A DNA stretch of 64,000 nt from Luteolibacter yonseiensis (GTDB lineage: Bacteria; Verrucomicrobiota; Verrucomicrobiia; Verrucomicrobiales; Akkermansiaceae). The stretch is taken from the NCBI RefSeq assembly GCF_016595465.1, contig NZ_JAENIK010000012.1, positions 434,001-498,000 of the forward strand, in the 5' to 3' direction. A model generated the notes under the pieces. The model was given only the letters and a program-made list of their open reading frames with translations, did no database searches and was not told the DNA's origin. The number at the start of each line of letters is the position of its first letter. Positions within the stretch are counted from its first letter, which is position 1. Shown piece after piece: positions 26,678 through 36,116 of this stretch. The translations under genes and the position numbers were made by a program.

Positions 26678-27454
26678 TCACTTTTTCTGCTGCTGGTAGA
26701 CGCGGACATAGTCCACCTCCATGCGCTGGGGGAATGCCGCGTCATCGATCCCTTTCTGTCCACCCCAATCACCGCCGATCGCGAGGTTGAGGATCAGATA
26801 GAAAGGCTTGTCGAAGGGCCACTGGTCCACCGTGTCGGACTGCTTTTTTTCAAAAGTTCCGTATGCCTTGCCGTCGATCGAGATGATGATCCGTTCCGGG
26901 GTCCACTCGGCTGAATAAATGTGGAACTCCGTGGTCGCTGTTGGAACGTTGATTTTTTCGCCGCGCTGGGTGTGCTTGATATGGTTGTATGCCTCGGTGT
27001 GCAGCGTGCCGTGGATGATGTCCGGGTCATAGCCGACGTGTTCCATGATGTCGATCTCGCCACATTTCGGCCAGGCAACCTTGCCGATGTCGGTTGGAAG
27101 CATCCAGATCGCCGGCCAGGTGCCGCGGGCCGCGGGGATCTTCGCCTTCACCTCGAAACGTCCGCAGGTCCATTCACCGTGTCCTCTCGAATTCAGGCTG
27201 GCGGAGGTGAAAGAGCCTCCTTCCATCACTTCCTTGTGAGCCTCGATAACCAGCTTGCCATCCTCCACCCTGGCGTTCCGAATGCGATCGGTGTAGAACT
27301 GCTTTTCGTTGTTGCGCAGCATTCCCTTTTCAAAACCCCATTTCGCCGGGTCGGGTGGCCCTGCCTTGTCAAATTCATCGGACCAAACCAATTTGTAGTC
27401 CTCCGAAGCGATGGCGGAAAGCGCGGTGCAGGCGAGAAGTATCAGCGGTCTCAT
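26678..27454 (-). CDS. secreted glycoside hydrolase family 16 beta-glucanase
   Basis: A 258-residue protein with a signal peptide (MRPLILLACTALSAIAS) and a GH16 jelly-roll domain. The catalytic motif GEIDIMEH carries the nucleophile and acid/base glutamates. Other signatures are LVWSDEFD near the mature N-terminus, WPAIWMLP, HIYSAEWTPE and a C-terminal MEVDYVRVYQ. GH16 members cleave beta-1,3 or beta-1,3-1,4 glucans such as laminarin, or agar and carrageenan. The family-level pattern fits a laminarinase/lichenase but does not fix the substrate. Upstream in-frame ATG at 27511 is less likely because it would precede the signal peptide. Confidence 0.93.
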   Translation of the reverse strand: MRPLILLACTALSAIASEDYKLVWSDEFDKAGPPDPAKWGFEKGMLRNNEKQFYTDRIRNARVEDGKLVIEAHKEVMEGGSFTSASLNSRGHGEWTCGRFEVKAKIPAARGTWPAIWMLPTDIGKVAWPKCGEIDIMEHVGYDPDIIHGTLHTEAYNHIKHTQRGEKINVPTATTEFHIYSAEWTPERIIISIDGKAYGTFEKKQSDTVDQWPFDKPFYLILNLAIGGDWGGQKGIDDAAFPQRMEVDYVRVYQQQKK

Positions 27455-27603
27455 GGGTTGTGGGGAAATATGGAAAGGTGATCTACTCGTCTCCGGAGAG
27501 TCAGATTTCAATCATTTTTCCGGCCGGCCGGTCCATCCGTAACGGGTCATGATTCAAAGGGACATGAGCAACGTTTTTTGTTTCCAACAGGTATGGAGAC
27601 TGC

Positions 27604-28539
27604 ATGCTGCGCCAGATGAAACGCCGCCATTTCCTCACGTCCGCCGCCGCATTTTCCGCCATGCCTTTGTTGTCAGGCGCGGAGGAAGCGAAACCATCCA
27701 AAGGACGGGGAAACCGGATCGGGGTGTCCTCCTATTCGTTCTGGGGATTCAACCGCGAGGACCTGCGGCCCATCGATGTCTGCATCGAACACGCGGCGCG
27801 CATGGGTTTCGACGGGTTTGAAATCCTCCAGCGGCAGTTGGTTTCCACCGAACCGGCCGAATTGATGAAAATCAAACGCCGGGCGTTTTTGCTGGGGCTG
27901 GACCTGATGGGATATTCGACGCACCAGGGCTTCCTTTCCCCGGACAAGGAGAAACGGAAAAAGAATGTGGATGAGACGATCTCTTATCTCGAGCAGGCGT
28001 ACCAGATGGGAATACCGACGATCCGCGTGAACTCGGGCACGTGGGGGACCTCGAAATCCTTTGACGAGCTCATGGCGAACCGCGGCGAGGAAAAGCCGCT
28101 GGAAGGCCACAATGAGGAGGATGCCTATGGCTGGGTGATCGAAGCCTACCAGCAACTGGCGAAGGAAGCTGAAAAACGCGGGGTGGTGATGGGTCTGGAG
28201 AACCATTGGGGCCTGGGACGCACGGTGGAAGGCGTGAAGCGTGTGGTGGAAGCCGTGGATTCACCCTGGTTGCGGGTGACGCTGGACACCGGGAATTTCC
28301 TGGAAAACCCCTATGACCGGCTCGCCGCGCTTGCGAAGGACACCGTTCTCCTGCAGACGAAAACCTACTTCGGAGGCGGAGTCTGGTATACGCTGGATCT
28401 GGATTACAACCGCATCGCGAAGATCATGCGCGACGCGGAATACACGGGATATGTCTCGTTGGAATTCGAGGGGAAGGAAGATCCGTTGACGGCGATCCCG
28501 AAGAGTCTGGAATTGCTGCGGGGGGCGTTCGCCGGGTGA
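27604..28539 (+). CDS. secreted sugar phosphate isomerase/epimerase-like TIM barrel
   Basis: A 311-residue xylose-isomerase-like TIM barrel with a twin-arginine-type N-terminus (KRRHFLTSAAAFSAMPLLSG). Barrel signatures are GVSSYSFWGF, a metal-ligand strand GLENHWG, LDTGNFLENP, and the late YVSLEFEGKEDP. Proteins of this group in Verrucomicrobia and Planctomycetes are often exported and act on sugars or inositols; the exact substrate is unknown. Metal ligands (Glu near 200, Asp near 230, Glu near 285) are in place. It lies divergent from the GH16 gene, which is consistent with polysaccharide use. Confidence 0.85.
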   Translation: MLRQMKRRHFLTSAAAFSAMPLLSGAEEAKPSKGRGNRIGVSSYSFWGFNREDLRPIDVCIEHAARMGFDGFEILQRQLVSTEPAELMKIKRRAFLLGLDLMGYSTHQGFLSPDKEKRKKNVDETISYLEQAYQMGIPTIRVNSGTWGTSKSFDELMANRGEEKPLEGHNEEDAYGWVIEAYQQLAKEAEKRGVVMGLENHWGLGRTVEGVKRVVEAVDSPWLRVTLDTGNFLENPYDRLAALAKDTVLLQTKTYFGGGVWYTLDLDYNRIAKIMRDAEYTGYVSLEFEGKEDPLTAIPKSLELLRGAFAG

Positions 28540-28853
28540 TGGGAGTCGGGGCCTTCCTGCCGCAACAGGGGGGATCTGCTGTTTCAAGCTGCGATCAAAA
28601 ATGTCGCAGCTCCTGAAAGGCGTTGATTGGTGAACTCGGAAGACTGTGAACCCAACCCGGTGACGCATGGTCAGCGAAGGATTCTTCGCAGATGGTTTAG
28701 CCATTTATCACGTATTCCGTGCGATCGGAAGACACCCTGAAGGGCAGGACTACGAACGGAAAAGCCCATGAGCGCATCGAGCATCTCATGGGCTTCGCAT
28801 TCACCTCCATGCGGGTGGCGGCGTCTCCACCGCCACCTGCATGTGGTTTGAGT
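28540..28853. other. intergenic region with two inverted repeats
   Basis: About 310 bases with no credible gene between the isomerase-like gene and the PATR gene, which converge here. AGCTGCGA (28587-28594) and TCGCAGCT (28604-28611) form an 8-base inverted repeat with a 9-base loop, probably ending the isomerase transcript. The second repeat is the terminator of the PATR gene, listed separately. Confidence 0.6.
28762..28795 (-). terminator. intrinsic terminator of PATR gene
   Basis: An 11-base perfect inverted repeat, AAGCCCATGAG (28762-28772) and CTCATGGGCTT (28785-28795), with a 12-base loop. On the minus strand it is followed by TTTTCC. It lies about 60 bases beyond the stop of the giant PATR gene. 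Confidence 0.75.
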
Positions 28854-31800
28854 TTACTTCGTGACCTTGAGACGTCCGAAGAGTTTGCCACCCGCCGCAA
28901 GGCTGCGCGGGATGCGGACGGTGATCGAGTCCGGATCGGTGCCGTTCGCCGCCACGTCGACGATGACTCCGTTGCCGTCCGGACCGGAGCTGGCGGCTCC
29001 GATCGTCACATCGGTCCAGCCCGACAGATTCGATCCGTATTGGGCGGCCTGGGTGGCGACGTCCGTGTTCGCGTCATCGCGGCGCTTGAAGGCAAGCGTC
29101 AGATAGGTGGCGTCCAAGGATTGTGTCACCAGGGTGGCGGCGTCCGAAGCAAGCGGATTTCCATTCAGGTAGAACTCCAACAGGTTGCTCACACCGTCGC
29201 TGTCCGGGTCCTGGGCGAGGCCGTTGTTGGCTCCCGTCAGGCCTTTGGATGTGGCCCATGAGCTGTAGCCGGCGGCTTGTGTCGTGATGAGCAGGATCTG
29301 CTTGTTCGCACCATCATACTGCAAGGTGACTCCCGATGGCAGTCCGGTGACAGTGAAGGTTCCGGTGAGGGTTCCCGTGTAGCTGGCGACGACATAGCTT
29401 GGCTCCAGGAGAGGAGTGATGGCATTGATCGCAAGTGTCGCGCCGGTGATGGTCAGGTTTCCATTCACGGTGAGACGGTCGGCGATCGAGCCGTTTCCTT
29501 CGAATGCGTATGTTCCGGCGATGGTCGTGTTCCCGGTGGTGAGGGTTCCGATGTCGCTGCCCGGAGCAAGGAATCCTCCCGCGTTGACGGTTACCGCACC
29601 GGATGTCGAGCCGCTGCCTTTCAATGTGCCGCCGGTGGCGACGGTGACCGGGAAGGCGGCGGATCCATCCAATTGCAGGGCACCCGCATTGATCGTGGTG
29701 GTGCCGGTGTTGCTCATGCTGCCGCTCAGGATCTGGGTGCCGGTGCCTGTCTTGACCAAGGCGACCGTGCCTCCGTTCGAACCACCGTCTACGTTCCGGA
29801 TCACTCCGTTGTAGTTGTAGCTGTTGGGTCCGGTGGTCTGGATGATCAACGTGCCGGTTCCATACGCCGCGGCGTCATTCAATCCGCGGTTTTCCACGAC
29901 AGGATCGCCAGGGCTTCCAGTGGACACCAGGCCGCCGACGGTTTCGGTGTGGCCGTTGAGACGCAGGAAGGAATCCTCCTGTGTTCCGCCGGTCTGGCTG
30001 GTGGTGGTCCAGGTGATGATGGAGCCGTCCGCGATCTGTTCATCACCGCCGAGAACCACGCCGGACGCGTTTCCGTTCCACGCGGTGGAGGAAAGATTGA
30101 TATTGCCGGGAATGGCAAGGGCTCCTCCGGTTTTCGCCAGCACCAGTTTGCCCGTGCCACCGATGGTGGTGACCCCGGCGTAGGTGTTGCTGGCGGTTCC
30201 GGTCAAGGCAACGGCATTCGTGCCAAGTTTGGTCAGGGTTCCGGGACCGCTGATCACATTGCTCAATGTGAAGAGGTTTGGAGAACCGCCACCGACGGAC
30301 GAATTCGTGGCGAGACTGATGGTTCCGCTGACCGTAGACACCGCGTTGTCATTGTTCTGGAGAGCTCCATTGCCGCCGCCGTTGCCGTTGAGGATGAAGT
30401 TTTCCGGGACGGTGATATCCGCCGCGACGCACAGGCGTGCGCCGTCGGCCACGGTGGTATCCCCCACGGTGCTTCCCAATGCCGCGGCGGAGCGGATCTG
30501 GACTTCCGCTTCGTTGACATGGAAAGTTCCGTCGAATGTGTTGGTCGCCTGAATGATCAACTGGCCCGCACCGGTCTTGGTCAGTGGACCCGTGCCGGAA
30601 ATCACTCCTGTCGCGAACCAGAAGGTCGAACCGGGGACCGCTGCGTCATAGGTGCCGCCGTCGGATCCAAGAACCACCGACCGGTTGAACGCACCGAAGC
30701 CCACGTTGTTTGCACCCGAGTAACGCAGCGTCGATCCGTCGATGGATAGCGTGTTCCCTTTGCCCAGAGGCGAACCGGTGCCGTTGGCGCTGAAACTGGT
30801 GACGGCGAGCACTGCTTGCTCGATCGTGGTGTTCCCAGTGTAGGTGTTGGTGCCGCTCAAGGTCAGCGTTCCCGGACCGCTTTTCACGAGATCCTGGGTG
30901 CCGTCCAAGGTCGCGGAGATCGTGGTGGAGCCGGATGTCGTGATCGTTGGCGAGCCCGAGGAGGTCGCCAGCGTCAGGACGCTGTTATCCGATGACTCAA
31001 GGTTCCACTCGGTGTTGCCGAAGATCAGATTCCCTGCGGTGCGGCCGGCATCGAGGGTGACATACGTGGCGGCGCTTTGAGGGAGGGTGAAATCCACCGT
31101 GGCGTTGACCGCATTCGGGCTCACCATGTTCTGCCATTTTCCGGTTTCGGACCAAAGGCCGCTCTCGTCCACATTCCACTTGGGAGTGGTGATCGTGCGA
31201 TAAACCGCGGTTGCGATGGGGCTGTCCGTCTGACCGGCTTTCCGTGCGAAGGCCTGTATGGTGACCGTGGAATCCGTGGGAATCGTAATGCCTGTGACAG
31301 GACTGGTTCCCGAGGGGGACGTTGGGGACGGTGGCTGGCTCCCGTTGATAGTGTAGTAGATGGTCGATCCCGAGTCGGATGTGATGGTGATATTTTGTGC
31401 TCCGACATAGCCGCCCGCGACGGGATTGAAACTAGGGGTGCTGACGTAGTTCACCACCTTGATCCGGCCCAATCCAACGAGCCCGGTGGTTTCCCACTGC
31501 AGTCCCGGAGCCAGGGTGGGAAGTCCGACGATGCTGGAGAAGGAGCCGCTGAAGGTTGCTCCCGGGCCGGGAACAAACAATTGGATGGTATCGTTGAGGG
31601 CTGGCGCGCTTCCGGTGTAGTTGATGGTCAGCGTTCCGCCGTAGGTGATGTTGGTGAATCCCGAGAGCGTGTCATTTGTGATCTGGCCACTTGTCTTGTT
31701 GACCTGGAATGTGGCGTTGCCGGCGAGGGAAACCGCGGCTTTCGCGGTGAGGTTTCCGATGTCATCGACCCCGGGTGCCAGTTCTCCGCCCGCCTGAACG

Positions 31801-34607
31801 GTCACGGCTCCATTGGTGGTGCCCACTCCGTGCAGTTTTCCACCAGAGGCGATCGTGACCGCACCATTCAAGATACTTCCGAGGTCAGGTCCGAAGAGCG
31901 AGCCACCGGAACCGATGGTGACCGCTCCCGACGTCGTGAGGGTGCCGAAGCCGGTTGAGTCACCGGGAGCCAGGATGCCGCCGGACTGGACGGTGATCGT
32001 GCCGCCGAGGGTGCCGGATCCGATGAGTTTTCCGGTATCCTTGACGGTGACGGGAGTATTCGGAAGTGTTCCATCCACCTGAAGCACTCCACCCGAAACA
32101 GTGGTGGCTCCGAAGTAGGCTTTCCCCCCGCCCGTGAGGATCTGCGTGCCTGTGCCTGTCTTGGTGATTGCGACATTTCCGCCGTTGGAGCCTCCGTCCA
32201 CGTCCCGGATGACGCCATTGAAGGTGTAGCTGTTGGTGCCGGTGACATTCACGATCACCGTGCCGGTGCCGTAGACGGCGGTGTCGGTATAGCCGCGGTT
32301 TTCAATGACCGCCTCGCCGCCGTTTCCGGTAGACTCGAGTCCTCCGACGGTTTCGGTGAAGCCGTTGGTGCGTAAGAAGGAGGCGCTCTGGGTACCACCG
32401 CCAAGCGCGTTGGTGGTCCAGGTGATGATCGCCGAATCCGCGATCTGTTCGTTGGCCGCGAGCACGAGGCCGGACGAGTTTCCTGCCCAACCGCTGGAAG
32501 ACAGACTCACATCCCCGGGGATGGCGAGAGCGCCGCCGGTCTTCGCCAATACCAGTTTGCCGGTGCCGCCCAAGACGGTGCCGCCGGTGTAGTTGTTGCT
32601 GATGCTGCCGCCGAGGGTCACTCCGCCGCCATCGACCTTCGAGAATGTGCCGGAGCCGGTGATGAGGCTGTTGATCGTGCAGAGTTCGCCATAGCCCGTG
32701 CGGATGACTCCGCCGATGCCCGTCAGGGTGATGGTGCGTTCGGCACCGAGCGTGAAGATGGCGTGGCCGGGCCAGCCGCCTCCCTGGTTCGGGTTGAACA
32801 TGTTGGCAAGGGTGCCTCCGTCGTTGAGAACGATCGGGTTGGTGGGGTCGCCCAGCGCGCCCTCCGTGTTGATGCCGAACACGCCGCTCGCATCAACCCC
32901 GGTGAGGACTTGTGTGCCGTTGACAGTGATCGTGCCCTTGAACGTATTGGCTGGATTGGACAATGAGAAATTCGAAGCGGTTCCTCCGGAAGTTGAACTG
33001 ACGATGAGGTTCAGTTTACCAGTGCTTGGAGTTGTGACGGTTCCAGCGAAATCTCCAGCGGTGGTGAGCGGCAGATTGACGCTCAATGTGGCATCTCCGG
33101 CGGCGGTGTTGCTGACGGAGCCTGCGGTTCCGGAAAGCTTCTGAACGACTTGAGAGTGTCCGCCGAGGTCAAAGGTGCCTCCGAGAACGCTAAGAATGCC
33201 TGCGCCGATACTGCCATTGGTTCCGCCGAGCTGAAGCGTCCCGGCATTGATGGTCGTGGTCCCGCTGTAGGTGTTGTTCCCGGCCAAAACCTGCGTGCCA
33301 GCGCCGATTTTCAGCAGGCTGATTGCGGAGGCCGCGCCGCTGTCGGAGATCGTGCCGCCGAAGGTCGTGCTTCCGGATGCGGGGTTGAGCGTCAGGGTAA
33401 GGGCCTTGGTCGCCGAGCTGTTGGTGATCGAGCCGCCGCCACCGCCGATGTTGCCAAGAGACGCGACGATCTGGTTGGTGCCGTTCAAGTCCAGGGTGGC
33501 TCCGGTTGCGATCTGGACATCCGAGGTGTTCGGAATGTTGCCCGATCCGGAAATGGGATATGCGTTGGCCGCACCGTCATTGGCGGCATTGGTCACGGTG
33601 GCGTAACTGGTCGTGGCTCCCGACCAGGTGTAGGTGTTGGAGGGGCCGGCCTGGTCGCTGGTCGAGCGGTCATCGAGAGGGATCCAGGTGCTGTTGTCGT
33701 TGCTTCCCGCGACGATCCACCGTTTCGGGTTACGGGCGGGAGTGCTGTCGTTCGCGGAGGACCAGTTGTAGGAATTGATCACCTTCGCACTGCCCATGTC
33801 ATAGGTGATGCTGTAGGGCACGCCACCCACGCCGAACTTGGTGAAACCGCCGGCATTCGCCCCCTTGTTGTCGTTGACGTTGCCCCAGTATTGCTCGGTG
33901 CCGGAAGCTCCATTGTTCGGCGCGGCGCTGCCGGCCTCGGCGATGGTCCATTGGCCGTTGTTATAATAATGCAATTCACCCAGCTGGTTGTAGCCATCTC
34001 CATTGTTGGCGGAAACGGTGAACCTGTAGTAGCGGTAGGGGATGTAGCCGGACGGGGTGATCTTCAGCGTCCCGGAATTGATCGCGGTGACACCGGTGTA
34101 GGAATTGCTGCCACCGAGCGTGAGGGTGGAGGAGCCGGCCTTGGCGAGTCCGGTGGTCCCGGTAAGGACCGAATTAAGGGCGGTCGGAGTATTCGTCGTG
34201 ATGCTGCTACCCGTCAGAGTGAGAGTGCCGCCCGAGACCGTGTAAGCCGTGCCGCTTGTGCCGGCACCTGCGACTCCTTGTCCGAAAGTGAGATTTCCGA
34301 CGGAGAAGGTTCCCGCCGTGATCGTCTGGTTCGCCGCGGTACCGCCGAAGACCGCGGAGTCGCCAGCAGTCCATGTTGCGACAGGAGCGGACGTGGTGCC
34401 GTTGTCCCAATTGCCTCCGGAAAGCCAATTCTGGGCGGTGGTGCTGGAGTTGTCACTCCCGCTGTTTACGGTGCTGGCACCTCCGTCCCACCAGAGGGTG
34501 GCGGCAAATGTGGTGCTCGTACCCGCAGCGAGTAACAATGCGGCGGCCCGGAGACCGAGGGGTTTGCGTGAAAAAGCGGACAACGCGGTAAGGCGACGGG
34601 GTTTCAT
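28854..34607 (-). CDS. giant secreted PATR-repeat protein with discoidin-like and chitobiase-type domains
   Basis: A 1917-residue secreted protein. The signal region starts MKPRRLTALSAFSRK and is cleaved after AGTSTTFA. The body is many autotransporter-associated beta-strand repeats (patterns such as GTLTLSGTNTYTGNTTI), a predicted right-handed beta-helix. Inside the array are an F5/8 type C (discoidin)-like sugar-binding domain (DNA 33605-34048) and a chitobiase C-terminal-like fold (31190-31446). The tail has a thrombospondin-3-like Ca segment (DPDSDGVSNLLEF) and a short beta domain ending FGRLKVTK. No beta-barrel translocator is present, so it is not a type V autotransporter. The ATG at 34607 gives a clean signal peptide; the frame stays open to 34844. 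Confidence 0.9.
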   Translation of the reverse strand: MKPRRLTALSAFSRKPLGLRAAALLLAAGTSTTFAATLWWDGGASTVNSGSDNSSTTAQNWLSGGNWDNGTTSAPVATWTAGDSAVFGGTAANQTITAGTFSVGNLTFGQGVAGAGTSGTAYTVSGGTLTLTGSSITTNTPTALNSVLTGTTGLAKAGSSTLTLGGSNSYTGVTAINSGTLKITPSGYIPYRYYRFTVSANNGDGYNQLGELHYYNNGQWTIAEAGSAAPNNGASGTEQYWGNVNDNKGANAGGFTKFGVGGVPYSITYDMGSAKVINSYNWSSANDSTPARNPKRWIVAGSNDNSTWIPLDDRSTSDQAGPSNTYTWSGATTSYATVTNAANDGAANAYPISGSGNIPNTSDVQIATGATLDLNGTNQIVASLGNIGGGGGSITNSSATKALTLTLNPASGSTTFGGTISDSGAASAISLLKIGAGTQVLAGNNTYSGTTTINAGTLQLGGTNGSIGAGILSVLGGTFDLGGHSQVVQKLSGTAGSVSNTAAGDATLSVNLPLTTAGDFAGTVTTPSTGKLNLIVSSTSGGTASNFSLSNPANTFKGTITVNGTQVLTGVDASGVFGINTEGALGDPTNPIVLNDGGTLANMFNPNQGGGWPGHAIFTLGAERTITLTGIGGVIRTGYGELCTINSLITGSGTFSKVDGGGVTLGGSISNNYTGGTVLGGTGKLVLAKTGGALAIPGDVSLSSSGWAGNSSGLVLAANEQIADSAIITWTTNALGGGTQSASFLRTNGFTETVGGLESTGNGGEAVIENRGYTDTAVYGTGTVIVNVTGTNSYTFNGVIRDVDGGSNGGNVAITKTGTGTQILTGGGKAYFGATTVSGGVLQVDGTLPNTPVTVKDTGKLIGSGTLGGTITVQSGGILAPGDSTGFGTLTTSGAVTIGSGGSLFGPDLGSILNGAVTIASGGKLHGVGTTNGAVTVQAGGELAPGVDDIGNLTAKAAVSLAGNATFQVNKTSGQITNDTLSGFTNITYGGTLTINYTGSAPALNDTIQLFVPGPGATFSGSFSSIVGLPTLAPGLQWETTGLVGLGRIKVVNYVSTPSFNPVAGGYVGAQNITITSDSGSTIYYTINGSQPPSPTSPSGTSPVTGITIPTDSTVTIQAFARKAGQTDSPIATAVYRTITTPKWNVDESGLWSETGKWQNMVSPNAVNATVDFTLPQSAATYVTLDAGRTAGNLIFGNTEWNLESSDNSVLTLATSSGSPTITTSGSTTISATLDGTQDLVKSGPGTLTLSGTNTYTGNTTIEQAVLAVTSFSANGTGSPLGKGNTLSIDGSTLRYSGANNVGFGAFNRSVVLGSDGGTYDAAVPGSTFWFATGVISGTGPLTKTGAGQLIIQATNTFDGTFHVNEAEVQIRSAAALGSTVGDTTVADGARLCVAADITVPENFILNGNGGGNGALQNNDNAVSTVSGTISLATNSSVGGGSPNLFTLSNVISGPGTLTKLGTNAVALTGTASNTYAGVTTIGGTGKLVLAKTGGALAIPGNINLSSTAWNGNASGVVLGGDEQIADGSIITWTTTSQTGGTQEDSFLRLNGHTETVGGLVSTGSPGDPVVENRGLNDAAAYGTGTLIIQTTGPNSYNYNGVIRNVDGGSNGGTVALVKTGTGTQILSGSMSNTGTTTINAGALQLDGSAAFPVTVATGGTLKGSGSTSGAVTVNAGGFLAPGSDIGTLTTGNTTIAGTYAFEGNGSIADRLTVNGNLTITGATLAINAITPLLEPSYVVASYTGTLTGTFTVTGLPSGVTLQYDGANKQILLITTQAAGYSSWATSKGLTGANNGLAQDPDSDGVSNLLEFYLNGNPLASDAATLVTQSLDATYLTLAFKRRDDANTDVATQAAQYGSNLSGWTDVTIGAASSGPDGNGVIVDVAANGTDPDSITVRIPRSLAAGGKLFGRLKVTK
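29716..30162 (-). repeat. PATR gene internal duplication, copy 2
   Basis: About 147 codons, from GGTGKLVLAKTGGALAIPG to KTGTGTQILSG. It matches the segment at 32131-32570 over its full length, sharing GGTGKLVLAKTGG, EQIAD, FLR, VYGTG/AYGTG and the VDGGSNGG block. The copies have diverged to roughly two-thirds identity by eye, so the duplication is old. Confidence 0.8.
32131..32570 (-). repeat. PATR gene internal duplication, copy 1
   Basis: The upstream (N-terminal-side) copy of the 147-codon block, ending KTGTGTQILTGGG. It is separated from copy 2 by about 2 kb that encodes other repeats and the chitobiase-type domain. Confidence 0.8.
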
Positions 34608-34918
34608 GGATAAATTGGGTATTGGGTTGTATGATCGGACGTCACACAGCCAGCTTCGGATGACAATGGGTCGCTTCGCCCGCGAGGGGTGGAAGCCTGC
34701 CAGAACCTGGAAATGCGAACAAAGGGTTTGGGTGTAACTACACTGTAAGTAGTGAGCTGAATACACGCTCGCTTTCGGCAAATGGATGTCAAGCTCCCGG
34801 TTTCGGGAGTGTGTGAATTTTCGACATTCGCCGTCCCGAATCATTGATTCCGTGCGAATTCTGTCGCCATCTGGTGCCAGATGGGACGGTTTGCGCCAAT
34901 CGCGTCAAGCTTGCGGAA
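34608..34918. other. intergenic region upstream of PATR gene with two hairpins
   Basis: About 310 bases between the prfA stop and the PATR start, both on the minus strand. It holds two perfect hairpins: CCATCTGG/CCAGATGG (34867-34884, 2-base loop) and CTCCCG/CGGGAG (34794-34809, 4-base loop). Neither has a U-tract, so either could end prfA or act in RNA. A minus-strand TTGACA lies just after the second hairpin but has no well-spaced -10. No other gene is visible. Confidence 0.55.
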
Positions 34919-35992
34919 TCACAGTCCCGCTTCCGCGAGGCGGTCGGCCATTTCGGCCTTCTGGAGTTCGTTGGTGAACTCCGTGAGGTCGCCGGCCACG
35001 ATACCGGTGAGGTTGTGCGAGGTGTGGCCGATCCGGTGGTCGGTGATGCGGCTTTGGGGGAAATTATAGGTCCGGATTTTTTCCGACCTGTCGCCGGAGC
35101 CGATGAGCGAGCGGCGGTGGCTGGAATAAGCGTCCTGCTGCTCCCGGAGTTTTTGTTCGTAGAGTTTGGAACGGAGGATCTGCAGAGCCATTTCCTTGTT
35201 CTTGATCTGGGACCGTCCGTCCTCGCACCGGACGTAGAGACCGGTGGGAAGGTGGAAAATCTGGACAGCGGATTCGGTGCGGTTGACGTGCTGGCCGCCA
35301 GCGCCACCCGCCCGGCAAACTTCGATGCGGAGGTCCTCCTGTTTGAGTTCGACATCGACTTCCTCAGCTTCCGGCAGCACGGCGACGGTGACGGTGGAGG
35401 TGTGGACCCTTCCTTGGGTTTCAGTGGCGGGCACCCGTTGGACGCGGTGGACCCCGGACTCGTATTTGAGATAGCGGAACACCTGCTCCCCGGTGATTTT
35501 CAAGATGACCTCCTTGAATCCTCCGACTTCGGAAGGAGAGCTTTCAAGGTGCTCCGCCTTCCAACCCCGCAGATCGGCGTAGCGCTGGTACATGCGCATC
35601 AGTTCGGCGGCGAAGAGCGATGCCTCATCTCCACCGGCACCCGCCCGGATTTCCACAAGCGCGTCGCGGTCCTCGCTCGGGTCGGCGGGAAGGAGGGCGT
35701 ATTGAAGCTCCTCCTGTAGTCCGGAGATGGTCTTTTCCTGTTCGGGGATCTCCTCGGCGGCCATTTCCGCGAAATCGGGATCTCCTGATCTGACGAGTTC
35801 CTGATTGTCCGCGAGCTGGCGTTTGACGTCCTGCAATTTATCCCAAAGATCGAGCGAAGCCTTGAGCTGGCGGTGCTCGCGAAGGATGGCCGTGGCCCGC
35901 TTGGGATTGGAGAAAAGTTCCGGGTCGCCCACGGCTTCCTCAAGTTCTGAGAAGCGGTCGCGGCGTTTGGAGATAAGAGAGGAATAGTCCAT
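34919..35992 (-). CDS. prfA: peptide chain release factor 1
   Basis: A 357-residue class I release factor for UAG and UAA. The tripeptide anticodon is PAT (188-190, in QRVPATETQGR), which marks RF1 and not RF2, and the peptidyl-hydrolysis GGQ motif is at 232-234 (GGAGGQHVNRTES). Length matches E. coli RF1 (360). The helical N-domain (1-100) is present. The expected neighbour prmC is not seen on either side. It is divergent from the flavoprotein gene. Confidence 0.97.
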   Translation of the reverse strand: MDYSSLISKRRDRFSELEEAVGDPELFSNPKRATAILREHRQLKASLDLWDKLQDVKRQLADNQELVRSGDPDFAEMAAEEIPEQEKTISGLQEELQYALLPADPSEDRDALVEIRAGAGGDEASLFAAELMRMYQRYADLRGWKAEHLESSPSEVGGFKEVILKITGEQVFRYLKYESGVHRVQRVPATETQGRVHTSTVTVAVLPEAEEVDVELKQEDLRIEVCRAGGAGGQHVNRTESAVQIFHLPTGLYVRCEDGRSQIKNKEMALQILRSKLYEQKLREQQDAYSSHRRSLIGSGDRSEKIRTYNFPQSRITDHRIGHTSHNLTGIVAGDLTEFTNELQKAEMADRLAEAGL

Positions 35993-36116
35993 CGAAAGGG
36001 AAGTCGGCTGCCGGGGAGGTGGGGAGAGGTTGGGTTCTCAGGGGGCTGGCTGTCCAGTCCTTCTGGAAGTGGATGATCCTCGGGCGGCAGGCGATCGAGG
36101 AGGCCGGAACGCGGGT

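Noticed and set aside
29277..30749. Plus-strand frames through the PATR gene
   Set aside because: Gly/Thr/Ser-rich repeats on the minus strand create low-stop frames on the other strand; no independent motifs are seen.
28854..34607. Reading the PATR gene as a type V autotransporter
   Set aside because: There is no C-terminal beta-barrel; the name of the repeat family alone is not evidence.
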